DNA from: Vreelandella olivaria
GTDB lineage: Bacteria > Pseudomonadota > Gammaproteobacteria > Pseudomonadales > Halomonadaceae
Direction of reading: 5' to 3'
Assembly (NCBI GenBank): GCA_004295565.1
Contig: AP019416.1
Coordinates: 4,774,001 to 4,838,000 of the forward strand
DNA length: 64,000 nucleotides
Shown here one piece after another: positions 8,868-18,403 of this stretch. Under the pieces are notes generated by a model. That model was not told the origin of the DNA. It made no database searches and saw only the letters and a list, made by a program, of their open reading frames with translations. A program made the translations under genes and the position numbers. How positions within the stretch are numbered: position 1 is the first letter of the stretch; every line of letters starts with the position of its first letter.

Positions 8868-9824
8868 TCAAAGGTCGATGACTAGGCGTGCGCTTTTGGC
8901 CCTGGAGCAGCACACGGCAATCTGGTCGTTATCTTCCTTTTCTTCTTCGCTGAGAAAGTGGTCACGGTGATCGGGAGTGCCCTCCAGCACCTCGCAGATA
9001 CAGGTGCCGCAAACCCCCTCTTCACAGGAAACATTGACCTTGACGCCCGCTGCCTTGAGCGCCTGAGCGATGGACATGCCCTCTTCCACCTGAACGGTGA
9101 CGCCGCTGGCAACCGCTTCAACTTCAAATGCGCCGCCGCTGGTATCCACTTCTGCAGAGAAGTACTCTGAATGCACACGGCTCTGTGGCCACTCCGCCTG
9201 ACGGGCAGCATTCATCACCCAGTCCATGAAACCGGTGGGGCCGCATACATAGAGGTGGGTATGGGCGGGTTGTGACGCCAGCAACGTCTCTATTTCCAGC
9301 CGCTGGGAGGCCTCCCCGTCATCGAAGTGCATCACTAACGCATCGCCAAAGGCGGCTTCAAGCTCATCAATAAAAGCTGCCTTTTCACGCCCACGGCAGC
9401 AGTAATGCAACTCGAAGGAACGTCCGGCATCGCGCAGCTCGTACGCCATGGCAATCATTGGCGTAATACCGATGCCACCGCCTACCAATAGGCTATGCGG
9501 CGCCGACCCATCCAGTGGGAATAGATTGCGGGGCACACTAACCTTCACCTGAACGCCTTCGTGTAGGCGTTCGTGTACTGCTCTGGATCCTCCCCTCGAA
9601 GCGGGGTCGAGCAGCACCCCGAGCCGATAACGGTGACGCTCCCCTGGGGGGTTACTCAGCGAGTATTGGCGCACCAGCCCTTCATCAAGGTGAATATCAA
9701 TGTGGGCGCCTGCTTCAAAGGCAGGCAGATCAGCGCCACTCTCAGCAGCCAGATCGATCACTGCGATCTCATTGGTTTGAATATCGCGGCGCACAACGTG
9801 CAGGGTCATGATGTCATCTTGCAT
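8868..9824 (-). CDS. iacF: Oxygenase reductase, FNR + C-terminal [2Fe-2S] ferredoxin (IacF)
   Basis: Phthalate-dioxygenase-reductase type protein of about 318 aa, intact. The FMN-binding strand is RQYSLSNPP, the NAD site GGGIGITPMIAMAYEL and YVCGPTGFMDWV. The plant-type ferredoxin domain at the C-terminus has CEEGVCGTC plus a distal Cys in AVCCSRA. The frame is open upstream to 9881, but ATG9824 has a GGAG 6 nt before it and avoids overlapping iacE, so I choose it (9830 also possible). It passes electrons from NAD(P)H to the IacC/IacD Rieske oxygenase. It follows iacE closely in the operon. It resembles VanB at 48.5-49.5 kb, a paralogue. Confidence 0.85.
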   Translation of the reverse strand: MQDDIMTLHVVRRDIQTNEIAVIDLAAESGADLPAFEAGAHIDIHLDEGLVRQYSLSNPPGERHRYRLGVLLDPASRGGSRAVHERLHEGVQVKVSVPRNLFPLDGSAPHSLLVGGGIGITPMIAMAYELRDAGRSFELHYCCRGREKAAFIDELEAAFGDALVMHFDDGEASQRLEIETLLASQPAHTHLYVCGPTGFMDWVMNAARQAEWPQSRVHSEYFSAEVDTSGGAFEVEAVASGVTVQVEEGMSIAQALKAAGVKVNVSCEEGVCGTCICEVLEGTPDHRDHFLSEEEKEDNDQIAVCCSRAKSARLVIDL

Positions 9825-9840
9825 TTTCATCTCCAGATGC

Positions 9841-10599
9841 TCAGCGCATGTAAATGCCGCCATTGACGTCCCAGCAGGCACCGTTTACAAAAGCCGCCTG
9901 AGGGCTGGCAAGAAAGCTCACCATTTGCGCGACCAGCTCAGGGGAGCCCAACTGGCCTACGGGGATATTGGCAAGCGCCTTATCCAGGTTGTCACCGAGT
10001 ACCTCACGCACCATCGGGGTATCCAGAGGCCCCGGCGCAATGGCATTGCAGGTCACCCCGTCCGCCGCCAGATCGCGGGCGAAAATCTTGGTCAAGGTCA
10101 GGATGGCGCCCTTGGAGGCTGCATAGTGGGCGCCAGTGGCGGTACCGCCGTTCTGCCCTGCCAGCGACGCCAGGTTGACGATGCGCCCATAGCCCCGCTC
10201 TCGGAAGTGACGACCAAAGATCTGGCAACCGGCAAAGACACTGCCAGCGTTAGTGGTCATCACTTCGTTAAAGTGGGCTGGGTCAATATCGAACACTCCC
10301 TGTACCGCGGTTCGGGCTGCGTTATTGACCAGCACTTCGCAACTGCCCCAGCGGGCGACAATCTTGTCCAGCACGCACTGGAAATCCTCTGGCTTGGCGA
10401 CATCGAGGGTCGCGGTCACCGCGGTTTCCCCGGCCAGGTCGAGTTCGGATGCCAGCGCTTCGGCGGGCCCGGTGTCGATATCGGTGATAACGACACGAAA
10501 CCCCGCCTTATGCAGTGCGCGTACGATATGAACCCCGAGTCCACGTGCGCCGCCGGTCACCACCGCAGTCTGAATTTTGTCGGGTAGAGGTACGCTCAT
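9841..10599 (-). CDS. iacE: Short-chain dehydrogenase/reductase (IacE)
   Basis: Intact 252-aa classical SDR. NAD(P)-binding TGGARGLG is at about residues 15-22, NNAAR follows strand 4, and the catalytic Ser (NLASLAGQ) and Tyr-Lys (HYAASKGA) are in place. The C-terminus is VNGACWDVNGGIYMR. The acidic residue after strand 2 (ITDID) points to NAD(H). Start ATG10599 overlaps the TGA of iacD (TGATG), giving translational coupling. In known iac clusters the SDR IacE acts between the IacA product and the Rieske step; that role is assigned here by context and family. Confidence 0.85.
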   Translation of the reverse strand: MSVPLPDKIQTAVVTGGARGLGVHIVRALHKAGFRVVITDIDTGPAEALASELDLAGETAVTATLDVAKPEDFQCVLDKIVARWGSCEVLVNNAARTAVQGVFDIDPAHFNEVMTTNAGSVFAGCQIFGRHFRERGYGRIVNLASLAGQNGGTATGAHYAASKGAILTLTKIFARDLAADGVTCNAIAPGPLDTPMVREVLGDNLDKALANIPVGQLGSPELVAQMVSFLASPQAAFVNGACWDVNGGIYMR

Positions 10600-11083
10600 C
10601 AGAACAAATAGCTGAACGAATTCAGCACTCCATCAGCGTTGAGTAGACGAACCACCTTCTCCTGAAGACGGAAGCCGGTATCGGAGGATGTGAGGGTATA
10701 GCGCACATTGGCGGCCCAAATTCGCTGACGCCCAAACTTGTCTTCAACCAGGTGCTCAGCGCATGAAACGACAACCGTATTGCCATCGACGGCATCGATC
10801 ACAAAACGAGACAAGGTGCGTACGGTGATGGCAGGGGTGCCGAAGAGATCGAGAAACCATCCTGGAAGCGTTTAATACGATCCCGGCGCATCTTGTCATC
10901 GTCGTAACAAAGGTTGAGCACTGCCGCGTAATCGTCGGCGTCCTCGATAGGAATGATATACAAGCCCTCTGGCTGCCACAGGTCGAGCCAAGCGTCGTAC
11001 TCTTTTGCGTCCAGAATCGCCGCTTCGTGCCAGATAAACTGCGTGACCTGCCAGAGCAGGCTTTCATTGTCGATTGTGTTCAT
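10599..11083 (-). CDS. iacD: Rieske dioxygenase beta subunit (IacD, frameshifted as read)
   Basis: Ring-hydroxylating dioxygenase small subunit of about 160 aa. The N-terminal frame from ATG11083 has FIWHEAAILDAKEYDAWLDL and YIIPIEDADDY, the C-terminal frame has RFVIDAVDG and FGRQRIWAANVRYTL, typical of the cone-fold beta subunit. The break at about 10845 is explained by a C4 run that should be C5, which restores SAPPAITVRTLSRF. It starts 5 nt after the iacC stop and overlaps iacE. It pairs with the IacC alpha subunit. Confidence 0.85.
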
Positions 11084-11088
11084 GTCGT

Positions 11089-12362
11089 TCACTCCTGCAT
11101 CATCCGTTTCCACATCGCATAGGCGGCTCGCATGCCCGTTTCATCCGATACATGACCGCGTGGCCCTGCCTCGCCCGGCACTTCCTTCTCGATGCCGCGA
11201 TTGACCAAAATCGGCAGTTCGGCACCGCCATCGACCCCCGCTGGATTCGCTCCCAGACCTCGGCATCGTCGGGGGAACCAAAGCCCATGGGGCCCTGAAA
11301 GTGTTCATGCAAGCGCAGGCGTACACGGTTGGCGATGTCGGGGCCCCCCTCCATACCAAGGGCAATGTGGCGAATATCGGTTTTATCGACAGCAACGGGC
11401 GTCAACACCCGGAAGAAGGCCATTGAGCACGCCACGTTGGGGAACAGATTAAGATTGAACCCGGAGCCACCTACCGCGCGCACAATGCGGCGGACTTGAT
11501 CTTCCGGATAGCCTTCGTCGCGCAGCGCCTGCGCCAGCTCTTCAAACCGCGCTGGAATCGGGCGATCGAGATCCTCCTCTAGATCGACGAGCTCAGGAAT
11601 CATGACCATGACGGAGTGACCGTTACCCAGGTCTTCAACGAAGCCTTCGCCATCAAGGAAGGTGAACGTCTTTTCAGCTTCCTCATCGAGGGATTGCAGG
11701 AAGGATTTATGCACGATCGGAAAGTGATAGGCGTCGGTGGTGTTCTCGAGCTGAACCTTCCAGTTCATTGGCACCGAAAACTGATGTTCGCCAAGGGTTT
11801 TTACTGGGTATCCACCGCCCTGTTTCATAAACAGGTCGATCCACTTCTTGGCAGCACCCAGGAAGTCTTCCAGTGGCTCGATGTCCTCGTTGAAAGTAGC
11901 GAAGATCATGCCCTGATAGCTTTCCGTACGCAGCTTGAGCAGCCCATGCAGGGATTTATCAAAGTCATCGCCGTACTGCTCGGGATGCGGCAAAGCGCGC
12001 AGGCTGCCATCGAGTCCATAACCCCAACCGTGATAGGGGCACTGAAAGGAGGAAGTTTTGCCTTTATGGATTTCGCATACCGTTGCCGCACGGTGGCGGC
12101 AGCGATTGACCATGACATGAATATTGCCCTTGCGGTCACGGGCAACGATGACCGGTTCACGACCTACTTTGGACAGCTTGAAGGATCCCTTATCGGGAAT
12201 TTCACTGGTATGCGCTACCCATACCCAGGTCTTACGGAAAATCTTCTCCTGCTCTTGCTCAAATAGCGCTGAGCTGGTGTACATCGGGGTCGCAATCTTA
12301 TCGTTATTGACCAGTTGATCTGGTTCGAGCGCGATGTTTTTGACGTCGATTAATTGGTTCAT
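11089..12362 (-). CDS. iacC: Rieske dioxygenase alpha subunit (IacC, frameshifted as read)
   Basis: About 424-aa aromatic-ring-hydroxylating oxygenase large subunit. The Rieske ligands are C-R-H (NRCRHRAATVCE) and C-P-Y-H (FQCPYHGWGYGLDG). The mononuclear iron site is NTTDAYHFPIVHKS with a later Asp. The last 45 residues are out of frame as read; adding one G to the G run near 11227 restores RGVDGGAELPILVNRGIEKE and a stop at 11089, just before iacD. GAGGAG lies 6 nt before ATG12362. In IAA catabolism IacCD with IacF converts the oxidised indole-acetate intermediate towards catechol. On a 5- or 6-hydroxylated substrate the same cut would give hydroxyquinol. Confidence 0.85.
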
Positions 12363-12398
12363 TTTGTTCTCCTCATGCCTAGCCAGCCAATGCTTTCT

Positions 12399-12743
12399 TT
12401 ATTCAGGTACCACCAACTCACGGCCGATGCGCGCTTCGACACGGGCGTATTTCCAGAGCTTATAGGTGCCATCCCCCACCGGAATGGTGCGGAAAAAGTT
12501 GCAGGCGGCGACAACAGTCTCGTAATCAGGGACATCAGCCATGATGTAGGCAGTCCAGGGGGCGGTGGTGGAAGGGCCGACCATAATGCGGTCATCATCC
12601 ATGATCCCCAGGATAGTGACGCCGGGGAGTTCATCGATGCCTTGCATCATCTGGCTGAAGGCTTGCCAGACTTGCTTGCCTTCCTCAGCCGTAGCATTCA
12701 TGAAATTTTGGTTGATACCGATGCAGAAAAGTACGCGATGCAT
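12399..12743 (-). CDS. iacB: Small conserved protein, IacB-like
   Basis: Intact 114-aa protein (MHRVLFCIGINQNFMNATAE and so on, with FQPMMQ-like amphipathic helix, GIMDDDRIMVGPSTTAPWTAYIMADV and VVAACNFFRTIPVGDGTYKLW). The pattern of alternating strands with a central helix suggests a ferredoxin-like alpha/beta barrel dimer, as in many small proteins of aromatic pathways. It sits between the IacA-like oxygenase gene and iacC, the position of iacB in known iac clusters. Its biochemical role is not established. GGAGAG lies upstream of ATG12743. Confidence 0.7.
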   Translation of the reverse strand: MHRVLFCIGINQNFMNATAEEGKQVWQAFSQMMQGIDELPGVTILGIMDDDRIMVGPSTTAPWTAYIMADVPDYETVVAACNFFRTIPVGDGTYKLWKYARVEARIGRELVVPE

Positions 12744-12780
12744 AGTGTTGCTCTCCGTTGGTTAAACTACTTAGGGTCGG

Positions 12781-13924
12781 CTATAGGTAGCCCGGTAAAG
12801 GATCGTGGCCGAAGAATATGGCGCCGGCGTTCTTCCAGGTGATCTCGCCCATAAAGGCGTGTTGGGTGCACAGCTGCGAGTCGCGCAGGATTCGCGACAG
12901 GGGTGGCCGTTGTCGGCACCGGTCATGCCGCTGATCTGATATACGCTGCGAATCGACTCGGCGCACTCGTGAGTCAAATGGGTGGTAGAGAGGCGCAGCA
13001 GGTTGATCTGCTCACGGCTTGGCTCGCCACCGGCCTGAATGCTCGCCCAGGCGGCGTCAGTACTCTCATAGAAGAAGGCGCGGGCGGCGCGAACTTTGGC
13101 CTCGGCCTTGCCGAGGGCAATCTGGGCATACTCCCGCTCCCCCCAGGTTGGGGGCGCCGGTGACTGATTTGCGCCCACCGGCCATGGCACGGACGATATC
13201 CAGTGCCTCCCGGGCCAAACCCAGGGTAGTCACTGCCAGCACCTGAGCGGCGAAGGAGAGTGATGGGTAGCGGAAGAAGGGGGTATCGACGTTGGGCTTG
13301 CCGCCGCGCACGAAGGTCCAGGCCTCTGGAACATAGGCGTCCTCGACCACCAGGTCGTGGCTGCCGGTGGCCACCATGCCCAACATATCCCAGGTCGGGT
13401 CGACCTTCACCTGGTCGCGGGGCAGCACTGCCATGCGCGGCAAAGCCCTCTTCAGCGGGGAGAATGCCCACACCACATAGCGATGCCCCCATACAACCAC
13501 TGGCAAATTTCCACCGTCCCTTGATACGGAAACCGTTATCGACCCGCTCAGCGGGTTGGGGCGGAAAAAATCCCGCCAGCGAAGACGATGTCAGGGGAAT
13601 CCCCCACACTTCCTTTAGGGTCTCCTCGGGTAACGCGGCCAAGTAGGCGGGGTTCATGCCAAAACTCGCTACCCAGCCAGAGGAGCCATCCGCCGCCGAG
13701 ATCGCTTCGACCATTTTCAGGAACTCGGCGGGCGACTTCTCATCACCGCCGTAGGTGGCGGGTACCATGGCGCGATAGACGCCAATGGCTTTGAACTCGT
13801 CAATGATATCCATGGGGATATGGCGCAGTTCCTCGAACTCTTTACGCCGGGATCGAATTGACTCGAGCAGCGCATCAAAACGCTCCTCGCCGCCCCACTG
13901 TGATTTATCAATGTGTTGTTGCAT
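12781..13924 (-). CDS. iacA: Acyl-CoA-dehydrogenase-fold flavin monooxygenase (IacA, frameshifted as read)
   Basis: About 385 aa, N-terminus MQQHIDKSQWGGEERFDALL. It has the acyl-CoA dehydrogenase fold used by two-component flavin monooxygenases: YGGDEKSPAEFLKMVEAISAAD, SSGWVASFGMNPAYLAALP, GFRIKGRWKFASGC, then ATGSHDLVVEDAYVPEAWTF, and the C-terminal helical bundle with AFFYESTDAAWASIQ and LTHECAESIRSVYQISG. Breaks near 13455, 13140 and 12905 each fit one base gained or lost in short G/C runs. AGGAG is well placed before ATG13924. Predicted role: first hydroxylation of the indole ring using reduced flavin from IacG. The long open frame that joins it to the amidase upstream is probably artificial. 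Confidence 0.85.
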
Positions 13925-15065
13925 GATTTGCTCCTTTTTTTGTTCCTCTCCCGCCGACGAAACCCGGCCCATGAGTTGCAAAGCAGCCTTGCAGACACCC
14001 ACGTCATCGCCACGACGTCCAATCAGTTGCATGGAGACAGGGAGTGTCTGCTGAGACTCAAGAGGGATCGATAAGGCGGGATGCCCAGAAAAGGTTGAAG
14101 GGACGCGCAAGGGACGATATTTTCAAATCCTGATGGCCCGAAAATGCATCCTGAACGGTCATGGGAAAATGCGGCAACGTCGGCAGCACCAGGACATCAT
14201 GCCGCTCTAGCACTGCATCGACTTCGGCGGTAAAGGCACGGCGTATGCGCTCTGCCTCCTTTAGCTCGGCATCGGTCGTCGCGGCAGCGGCCTGCAAACG
14301 CTGATCGACATCCGCGCCCACCTTGCCCGTGGCAAGTAACGCTTCGCAGGCACGAAAAGTTTCACGGTTAATGATCACCATGGCAGCCTCGAACGCCTCG
14401 GCCATAAGCGGCAAGGTGACATCCCCACGCGCCAGGCCAGAAAGGCTAAGCTGCTCCTCAATGCTTGCCCAAATGGCCTGCTCGGCACTCACGCTGAGAC
14501 ACCCCAGCACAGGTGCGGAACCCTCCATTGACGACTGAAAGTGAGGATCAATTGCCGCCATGAAAGCTATCAGTACGTGAAGGTCGTGAGCCAAGGGGCC
14601 TACGCAATCGAGACTACTCTCCGCCGGCATAACACCTTGGCGACTCAAGCGCCCGAAAGTGGGTTTAAGACCGTAGACACCACAGCAAGCAGCGGGGACG
14701 CGGATAGAACCGCCGGTGTCTGTACCAATACCAATATCGGCAAGACCCGCGGCCACCGCGGCGGCCGACCCACTGGACGAGCCGCCGGGGATAAGGGTGG
14801 GGTAGCGCGGATTCTCTGGCGTGCCAGCCCAGGCATTGATGCCCGTCATACCAAACGCCAGCTCATGCAGATTGGCCTTCCCAACAATGTGGTATCCCGC
14901 TTTGAGCGTTCGCTCGACAATCTCTGCATGAGCCACGGCTGGCGGTGCGTCAGCAAGGGCAGCTGAGCCTGCGCAGGTGGGGAAGCCGGCGATATCGATC
15001 GTATCTTTAACGACCACTTTGCGCGGCCCCTGCCCCAGGCTTAACCTTGATGTCAGTATAGTCAT
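13925..15065 (-). CDS. iacH: Amidase-signature hydrolase (IacH, frameshifted as read)
   Basis: Amidase signature family, about 380-390 aa. The Ser-cisSer-Lys triad is visible: Lys in VVKDTID, cis-Ser in GIGTDTGGSIRVPA and nucleophile region GGSSSGSAAAVAAGLAD. ATG15065 has GAGG upstream; the open frame beyond it has no start signal. One base is missing near 14080 (ARPFN to SGHPALSIPLE), and the C-terminal PVSMQLIGRRGDD then runs open into iacA. The true stop is not visible; one extra A at about 13935 would stop it at 13908. In iac clusters IacH is an amidase of uncertain need, perhaps releasing the acid from amino-acid conjugates (inference). Confidence 0.85.
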
Positions 15066-15154
15066 CTTAGTTACCTCACTAGACTTATCACATGAAATTT
15101 CAAGTAAATATGCATAAGATTTAATGTATTCCCCGCCCTCTACTCGGATGAACG

Positions 15155-16442
15155 TTAAAGAACGAACAGTACGATCTGAGGGAGTACTAACAGCAAGGCA
15201 ATGCACAGCAGGTAAGGGGGTATGAAGTAACCCACTCCCCGGAATGTCTCACCCATTCGCAACTCTGCATCCAGACTCTTTACGATAAAAGCGTTCACCC
15301 CCACCGGCGGCGTAATCGCCCCCATACTGGTAACGATACATACCACCACGCCGAACCAAATTGGGTCGTAACCCAAGGCAAGTGCTACAGGAAAGAAAAT
15401 CGGGATTGAGATAATTAAAAATCCCATCGCATCCATTAACGCCCCGCCGATCACATAAATCAGCAGAATACAGGCCATTACCATGATGGCTGGCAAGGGC
15501 AATGCCGCCGCCCACTCGCCCACCATGTAGGGCAGTCTTGTGATGGTAAGAAAACGCCCGAAAATGACCGCTCCAGCAACCAACATCAAGATCATGGCCG
15601 ACGACTTGAGTGCATTAGCGATGGCCTCGCTCAAGACGGCCCAAGAGAGCTTTCCTTGCATCAGGGTAATCAGCATTGCGCCAATGCAGCCCACCGCAGC
15701 CGCTTCTGTTGAGGTGAACCAGCCCGCAAATAGCCCCCCAGTACCAGTGTAAAGAGGGCACCAATTTCGATAATACCTTTCAGCGAACGCCACCTTACGG
15801 ACCAGCTCGAACGCACACCGGCTGGCCCCATATCGGGACGGCGTCGACACAGTAGTCCAATCGTCGCGATAAACAGCAAGACCAGGATAAGCCCAGGGAC
15901 AATACTGGCTAGAAACAGGTCGCGAATGGCCAGCTCGGCTTGCAGCGCAATAACAATCAGCACAGAGCTTGGTGGGATGATAACCCCAGCGTGCCACCCG
16001 CTGCTACACTGCCGGCACTGAGCGCGCGGTTGTAGCCAAATTTCTTCATTTCGGGGAGAGCAATGGTGCCGACAGTTGCCGCTGTGGCCGTGTTCGAACC
16101 GCTAACCGCTGCAAAACCTGCGCTGCTAAGGATCGTCGTTGTGGCCATGGAGCCACGGAAATGGCCTATCCAGGCATAGGCAGCGGCAAATATCTTTTCC
16201 GTTATCCCCGAGCGAAACAGTAATTCCCCCATAAAAATAAACAAGGGTATGACACTAAGAGAGTAACCCGATAACTGCTCCCAGATTCCTGAGCTAATAA
16301 CGTTATATGCAGCAATAGGACTAGTCATGTAAAGCATGCCAAAAAAACCCACCATGAACATAGCGAAGCTAATCGGCATTTTTAACAAAATAAGAAGAAA
16401 CAAACAGAGCACGCCTAACAAAGCTACCAGCGTCATACTCAT
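15155..16442 (-). CDS. dctM: TRAP transporter large permease DctM (M2, frameshifted as read)
   Basis: About 430-aa permease from three frames: 16442-about 15990 (MPISFAMFMVGFFGMLYM, SLSVIPLFIFMGELLFRSG, SGSNTATAATVGTIALPEM), about 15990-15770 (LIVIALQAELAIRDLFLASI) and about 15770-15155 (GWFTSTEAAAVGCIGAMLI, GGALMDAMGFLIISIPIFFPV, MGAITPPVGVNAFIVKSL). The GTLG...PPS loop spans the first break. Both breaks fit single lost bases. It follows dctQ2 and precedes the amidase gene by about 90 bp, so this TRAP system is cotranscribed with the iac genes. Confidence 0.85.
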
Positions 16443-16478
16443 TGTGTTACCACCTTTTTAAACTACTCAAAAAGTCTG

Positions 16479-16913
16479 CTAAAAGAACCAAGCAAAAGCA
16501 GAAAACCCTAGTGCCACTAGATAAACAACGGGGTAAAACGCAATACGCAGTGTTTGCGATAAAGAGCCTCTTTGCATAGCGCTAAAGCCATACTCCCAGA
16601 GTTTCCAAGCCACCATGGAGAAGAATAAAAAACTTGCGCCTGAGACCAAGACGTAGAGAACGCTTTGCAGACGGGCGGGCAAATGTTCGACCAGCAAATC
16701 CAGCTCAATATGGGCTTTGGTAAGCTGGGAGTAAGCGAGAGATAGTGCCACTACCACCGCTGTTAGCCAGCCGACCATTTCGGTGGTACCACCAAATGAA
16801 GAGCTAACTTGGCGCATTATGATGTTACCGACCACCAGAAATACCATCATCAGTAATGCCGAGCCGGCTACATAGAGTAAGAGACGGCTAATTACCCAAT
16901 TAAATTTATTCAT
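16479..16913 (-). CDS. dctQ: TRAP transporter small permease DctQ (Q2)
   Basis: Intact 144-aa four-helix protein. The helices are at about residues 8-30 (ISRLLLYVAGSALLMMVFLVV), 44-64, 84-106 (LYVLVSGASFLFFSMVAWKLW) and 122-142, with the DctQ pattern SQLTKAHIELDLLVEHLP between helices 2 and 3. It lies 36 bp upstream of dctM2 and about 70 bp downstream of dctP2, separated from the latter by a stem-loop. It forms the membrane complex with DctM2. Confidence 0.88.
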   Translation of the reverse strand: MNKFNWVISRLLLYVAGSALLMMVFLVVGNIIMRQVSSSFGGTTEMVGWLTAVVVALSLAYSQLTKAHIELDLLVEHLPARLQSVLYVLVSGASFLFFSMVAWKLWEYGFSAMQRGSLSQTLRIAFYPVVYLVALGFSAFAWFF

Positions 16914-16946
16914 GGTAACTACCTAAGTCTATCAACATGGCGCTTA

Positions 16947-16970
16947 CTGGGCGCAAAGATATGCGCCCAG
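16947..16970. other. Intercistronic stem-loop between dctP2 and dctQ2
   Basis: A perfect 9-bp inverted repeat (CTGGGCGCA / TGCGCCCAG) with a 6-nt loop lies in the gap between dctP2 and dctQ2. There is no long T run on the minus strand after it. Such a structure can stabilise the upstream dctP message or reduce readthrough so that the binding protein is made in excess over the permeases. That role is inferred. Confidence 0.65.
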
Positions 16971-16986
16971 ACAAAAATCGTCGGCA

Positions 16987-18027
16987 CTATTGGTTTTGTT
17001 CGATCAGCTCAATAAATCGATCGCGCAACTCAAAGGCAGGAAAACCTTGAGCAGCCACCTCTTCCAGCCGTTGCTCATTGATAGGCTCCAGCAAGCTCGA
17101 CCAGCGCTCAGCCTCCTCCTCGGACAAGGAGAGCTGCTCAAGGTCATGGTTCTCGGCAGCCCACGTCAAGGATTCCTGGATGTGTTCATCTAGATACTTA
17201 CCTGCATAGGAGGCCATTTCAGCACCCAATGCATCAATCTCCTGCTGAACGTTTTCAGGTAAGGCGTCCCACCGCTGCTGATTCATCACCGCAACGAAGA
17301 CAACGTTGGTCAGAGGATAGTCAGTGATATAGCTCACATTGCGGGCATACTGCAGATCCATCAGCGTCTCACGGGAACCTACATAGCCACTAACGATACC
17401 CGCCTGAAGGGCTTCCCCCGTTTCCGATTGGGAGAGACCCACAGGCACGCCACCCAGGGCTTGAACAACGGCTGTACTGTCACCTGGCACCCTGATCTCT
17501 TGGCCCTCAAGATCCTCCAGCGACGTCACTGGTTCTTGCGTATGTAGGTAGCCAGGCTCGGAGGTGAACGCCGTAATCACTTTGAAATCTTCCAAGCCCA
17601 GCGTCTCTGCAGGGAACTCTTTGATGAGCTCGTAAACTGCCTGGCTGGCAGTCTGCGAATTCACGTCGATACCCGTTAGATTTCCGGCCAAATTGAGTAA
17701 CGGAAAACGTCCCGGCTCGTATGAGGTGGCAGAGAGACCGATATCGGCAACACCGTTTAAGACGCCATCGAACATGTTGGCAGCCGTCAGCAACGTTCCA
17801 CCTGGGAAGGTGTTGACGCTTACCTGGCCATCGGTTCTTTCGTTAAGCTCTTTCGCCCAGTGCTCCATCTGCACGGCGGGAAAGGTTTGGGAAGGCGCAA
17901 AGAAGGCGTAACTGAGGTTGATATTATCCGCTAGCGCACTGGTGCTGAGCAGCACCCCAGCGCATACACCGCTCAAGCGTGTCAGTCGGCGAGAAGTTTC
18001 GAACCACAGCTGTTTTTGGCTGGTCAT
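16987..18027 (-). CDS. dctP: TRAP transporter substrate-binding protein DctP (P2)
   Basis: Intact 346-aa periplasmic protein. Residues 1-34 look like a signal peptide ending ...LLSTSALA. The mature part begins DNINLSYAFFAPSQTFPAVQ and carries GVADIGLSATSYEPGRFPLL, SLEDLEGQEIRVPGDSTAVVQALGG and GIVSGYVGSRETLMDLQY. In this family a conserved Arg (here in EIRVPG) binds the substrate carboxylate. It is the first gene of the 16-kb minus-strand iac operon, so the operon promoter should lie in 18028-18400. The ligand is most likely an aromatic carboxylate degraded by the operon (inference). A second, different DctP (P1) is in the same operon. Confidence 0.88.
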   Translation of the reverse strand: MTSQKQLWFETSRRLTRLSGVCAGVLLSTSALADNINLSYAFFAPSQTFPAVQMEHWAKELNERTDGQVSVNTFPGGTLLTAANMFDGVLNGVADIGLSATSYEPGRFPLLNLAGNLTGIDVNSQTASQAVYELIKEFPAETLGLEDFKVITAFTSEPGYLHTQEPVTSLEDLEGQEIRVPGDSTAVVQALGGVPVGLSQSETGEALQAGIVSGYVGSRETLMDLQYARNVSYITDYPLTNVVFVAVMNQQRWDALPENVQQEIDALGAEMASYAGKYLDEHIQESLTWAAENHDLEQLSLSEEEAERWSSLLEPINEQRLEEVAAQGFPAFELRDRFIELIEQNQ

Positions 18028-18403
18028 TGGTCATTAGCCCTATTTGTTTTTGTGTTGAATGTCAGGTTAAGCCTAGCAGAAAACATTCAACATCACATGA
18101 AAAGTAAAGTAAATACCCAAACATGAATCTATTTTCTATTAGCAAAAAACTCGCCGATTAAAATTAAAACAATGATTATCAATAAGATAAATTTGTTTCG
18201 TAAAAATAGTTAGTCGCCTACCTAAACTATTGGATGCCTTGATCAGTATCACAGCGCACCAATACTGTGCGCACTGGAGCAGATCTGCTCGCTTTTAATT
18301 CGGCCCGCTTAAGCGAAGCCTCACACGATGAGCCACCACCATTACTCACTTAAACCACGAAAATAGTCCACGAAAACGCCGTTTAAACTGAGCGAGAAGG
18401 CGC
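18028..18403. promoter_or_regulatory. Intergenic promoter region of the iac operon
   Basis: About 375 bp without a gene. The part next to dctP2 (about 18060-18240) is clearly AT-rich, as expected for a promoter reading to the minus strand. At 18244-18272 two inverted repeats are nested: CAGTAT...ATACTG, and GCGCAC-CAATACT-GTGCGC. They are candidate operators for the iac regulator, which is not encoded next to the operon. No confident -35/-10 pair was picked. Confidence 0.45.

Noticed and set aside
9808-10587. 259-aa open frame on the + strand opposite iacE
   Set aside because: It mirrors a well-supported SDR gene; no family features and no ribosome binding site.
11616-12266. 216-aa open frame opposite iacC
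   Set aside because: Antisense to a confident Rieske oxygenase; no independent support.
13925-14110. Amidase-IacA fusion protein
   Set aside because: The frame is open across the junction, but iacA has its own ATG with a near-ideal AGGAG, and the amidase already shows a frame slip just upstream. A lost base in the A7 run before ATG13924 explains the open frame better.
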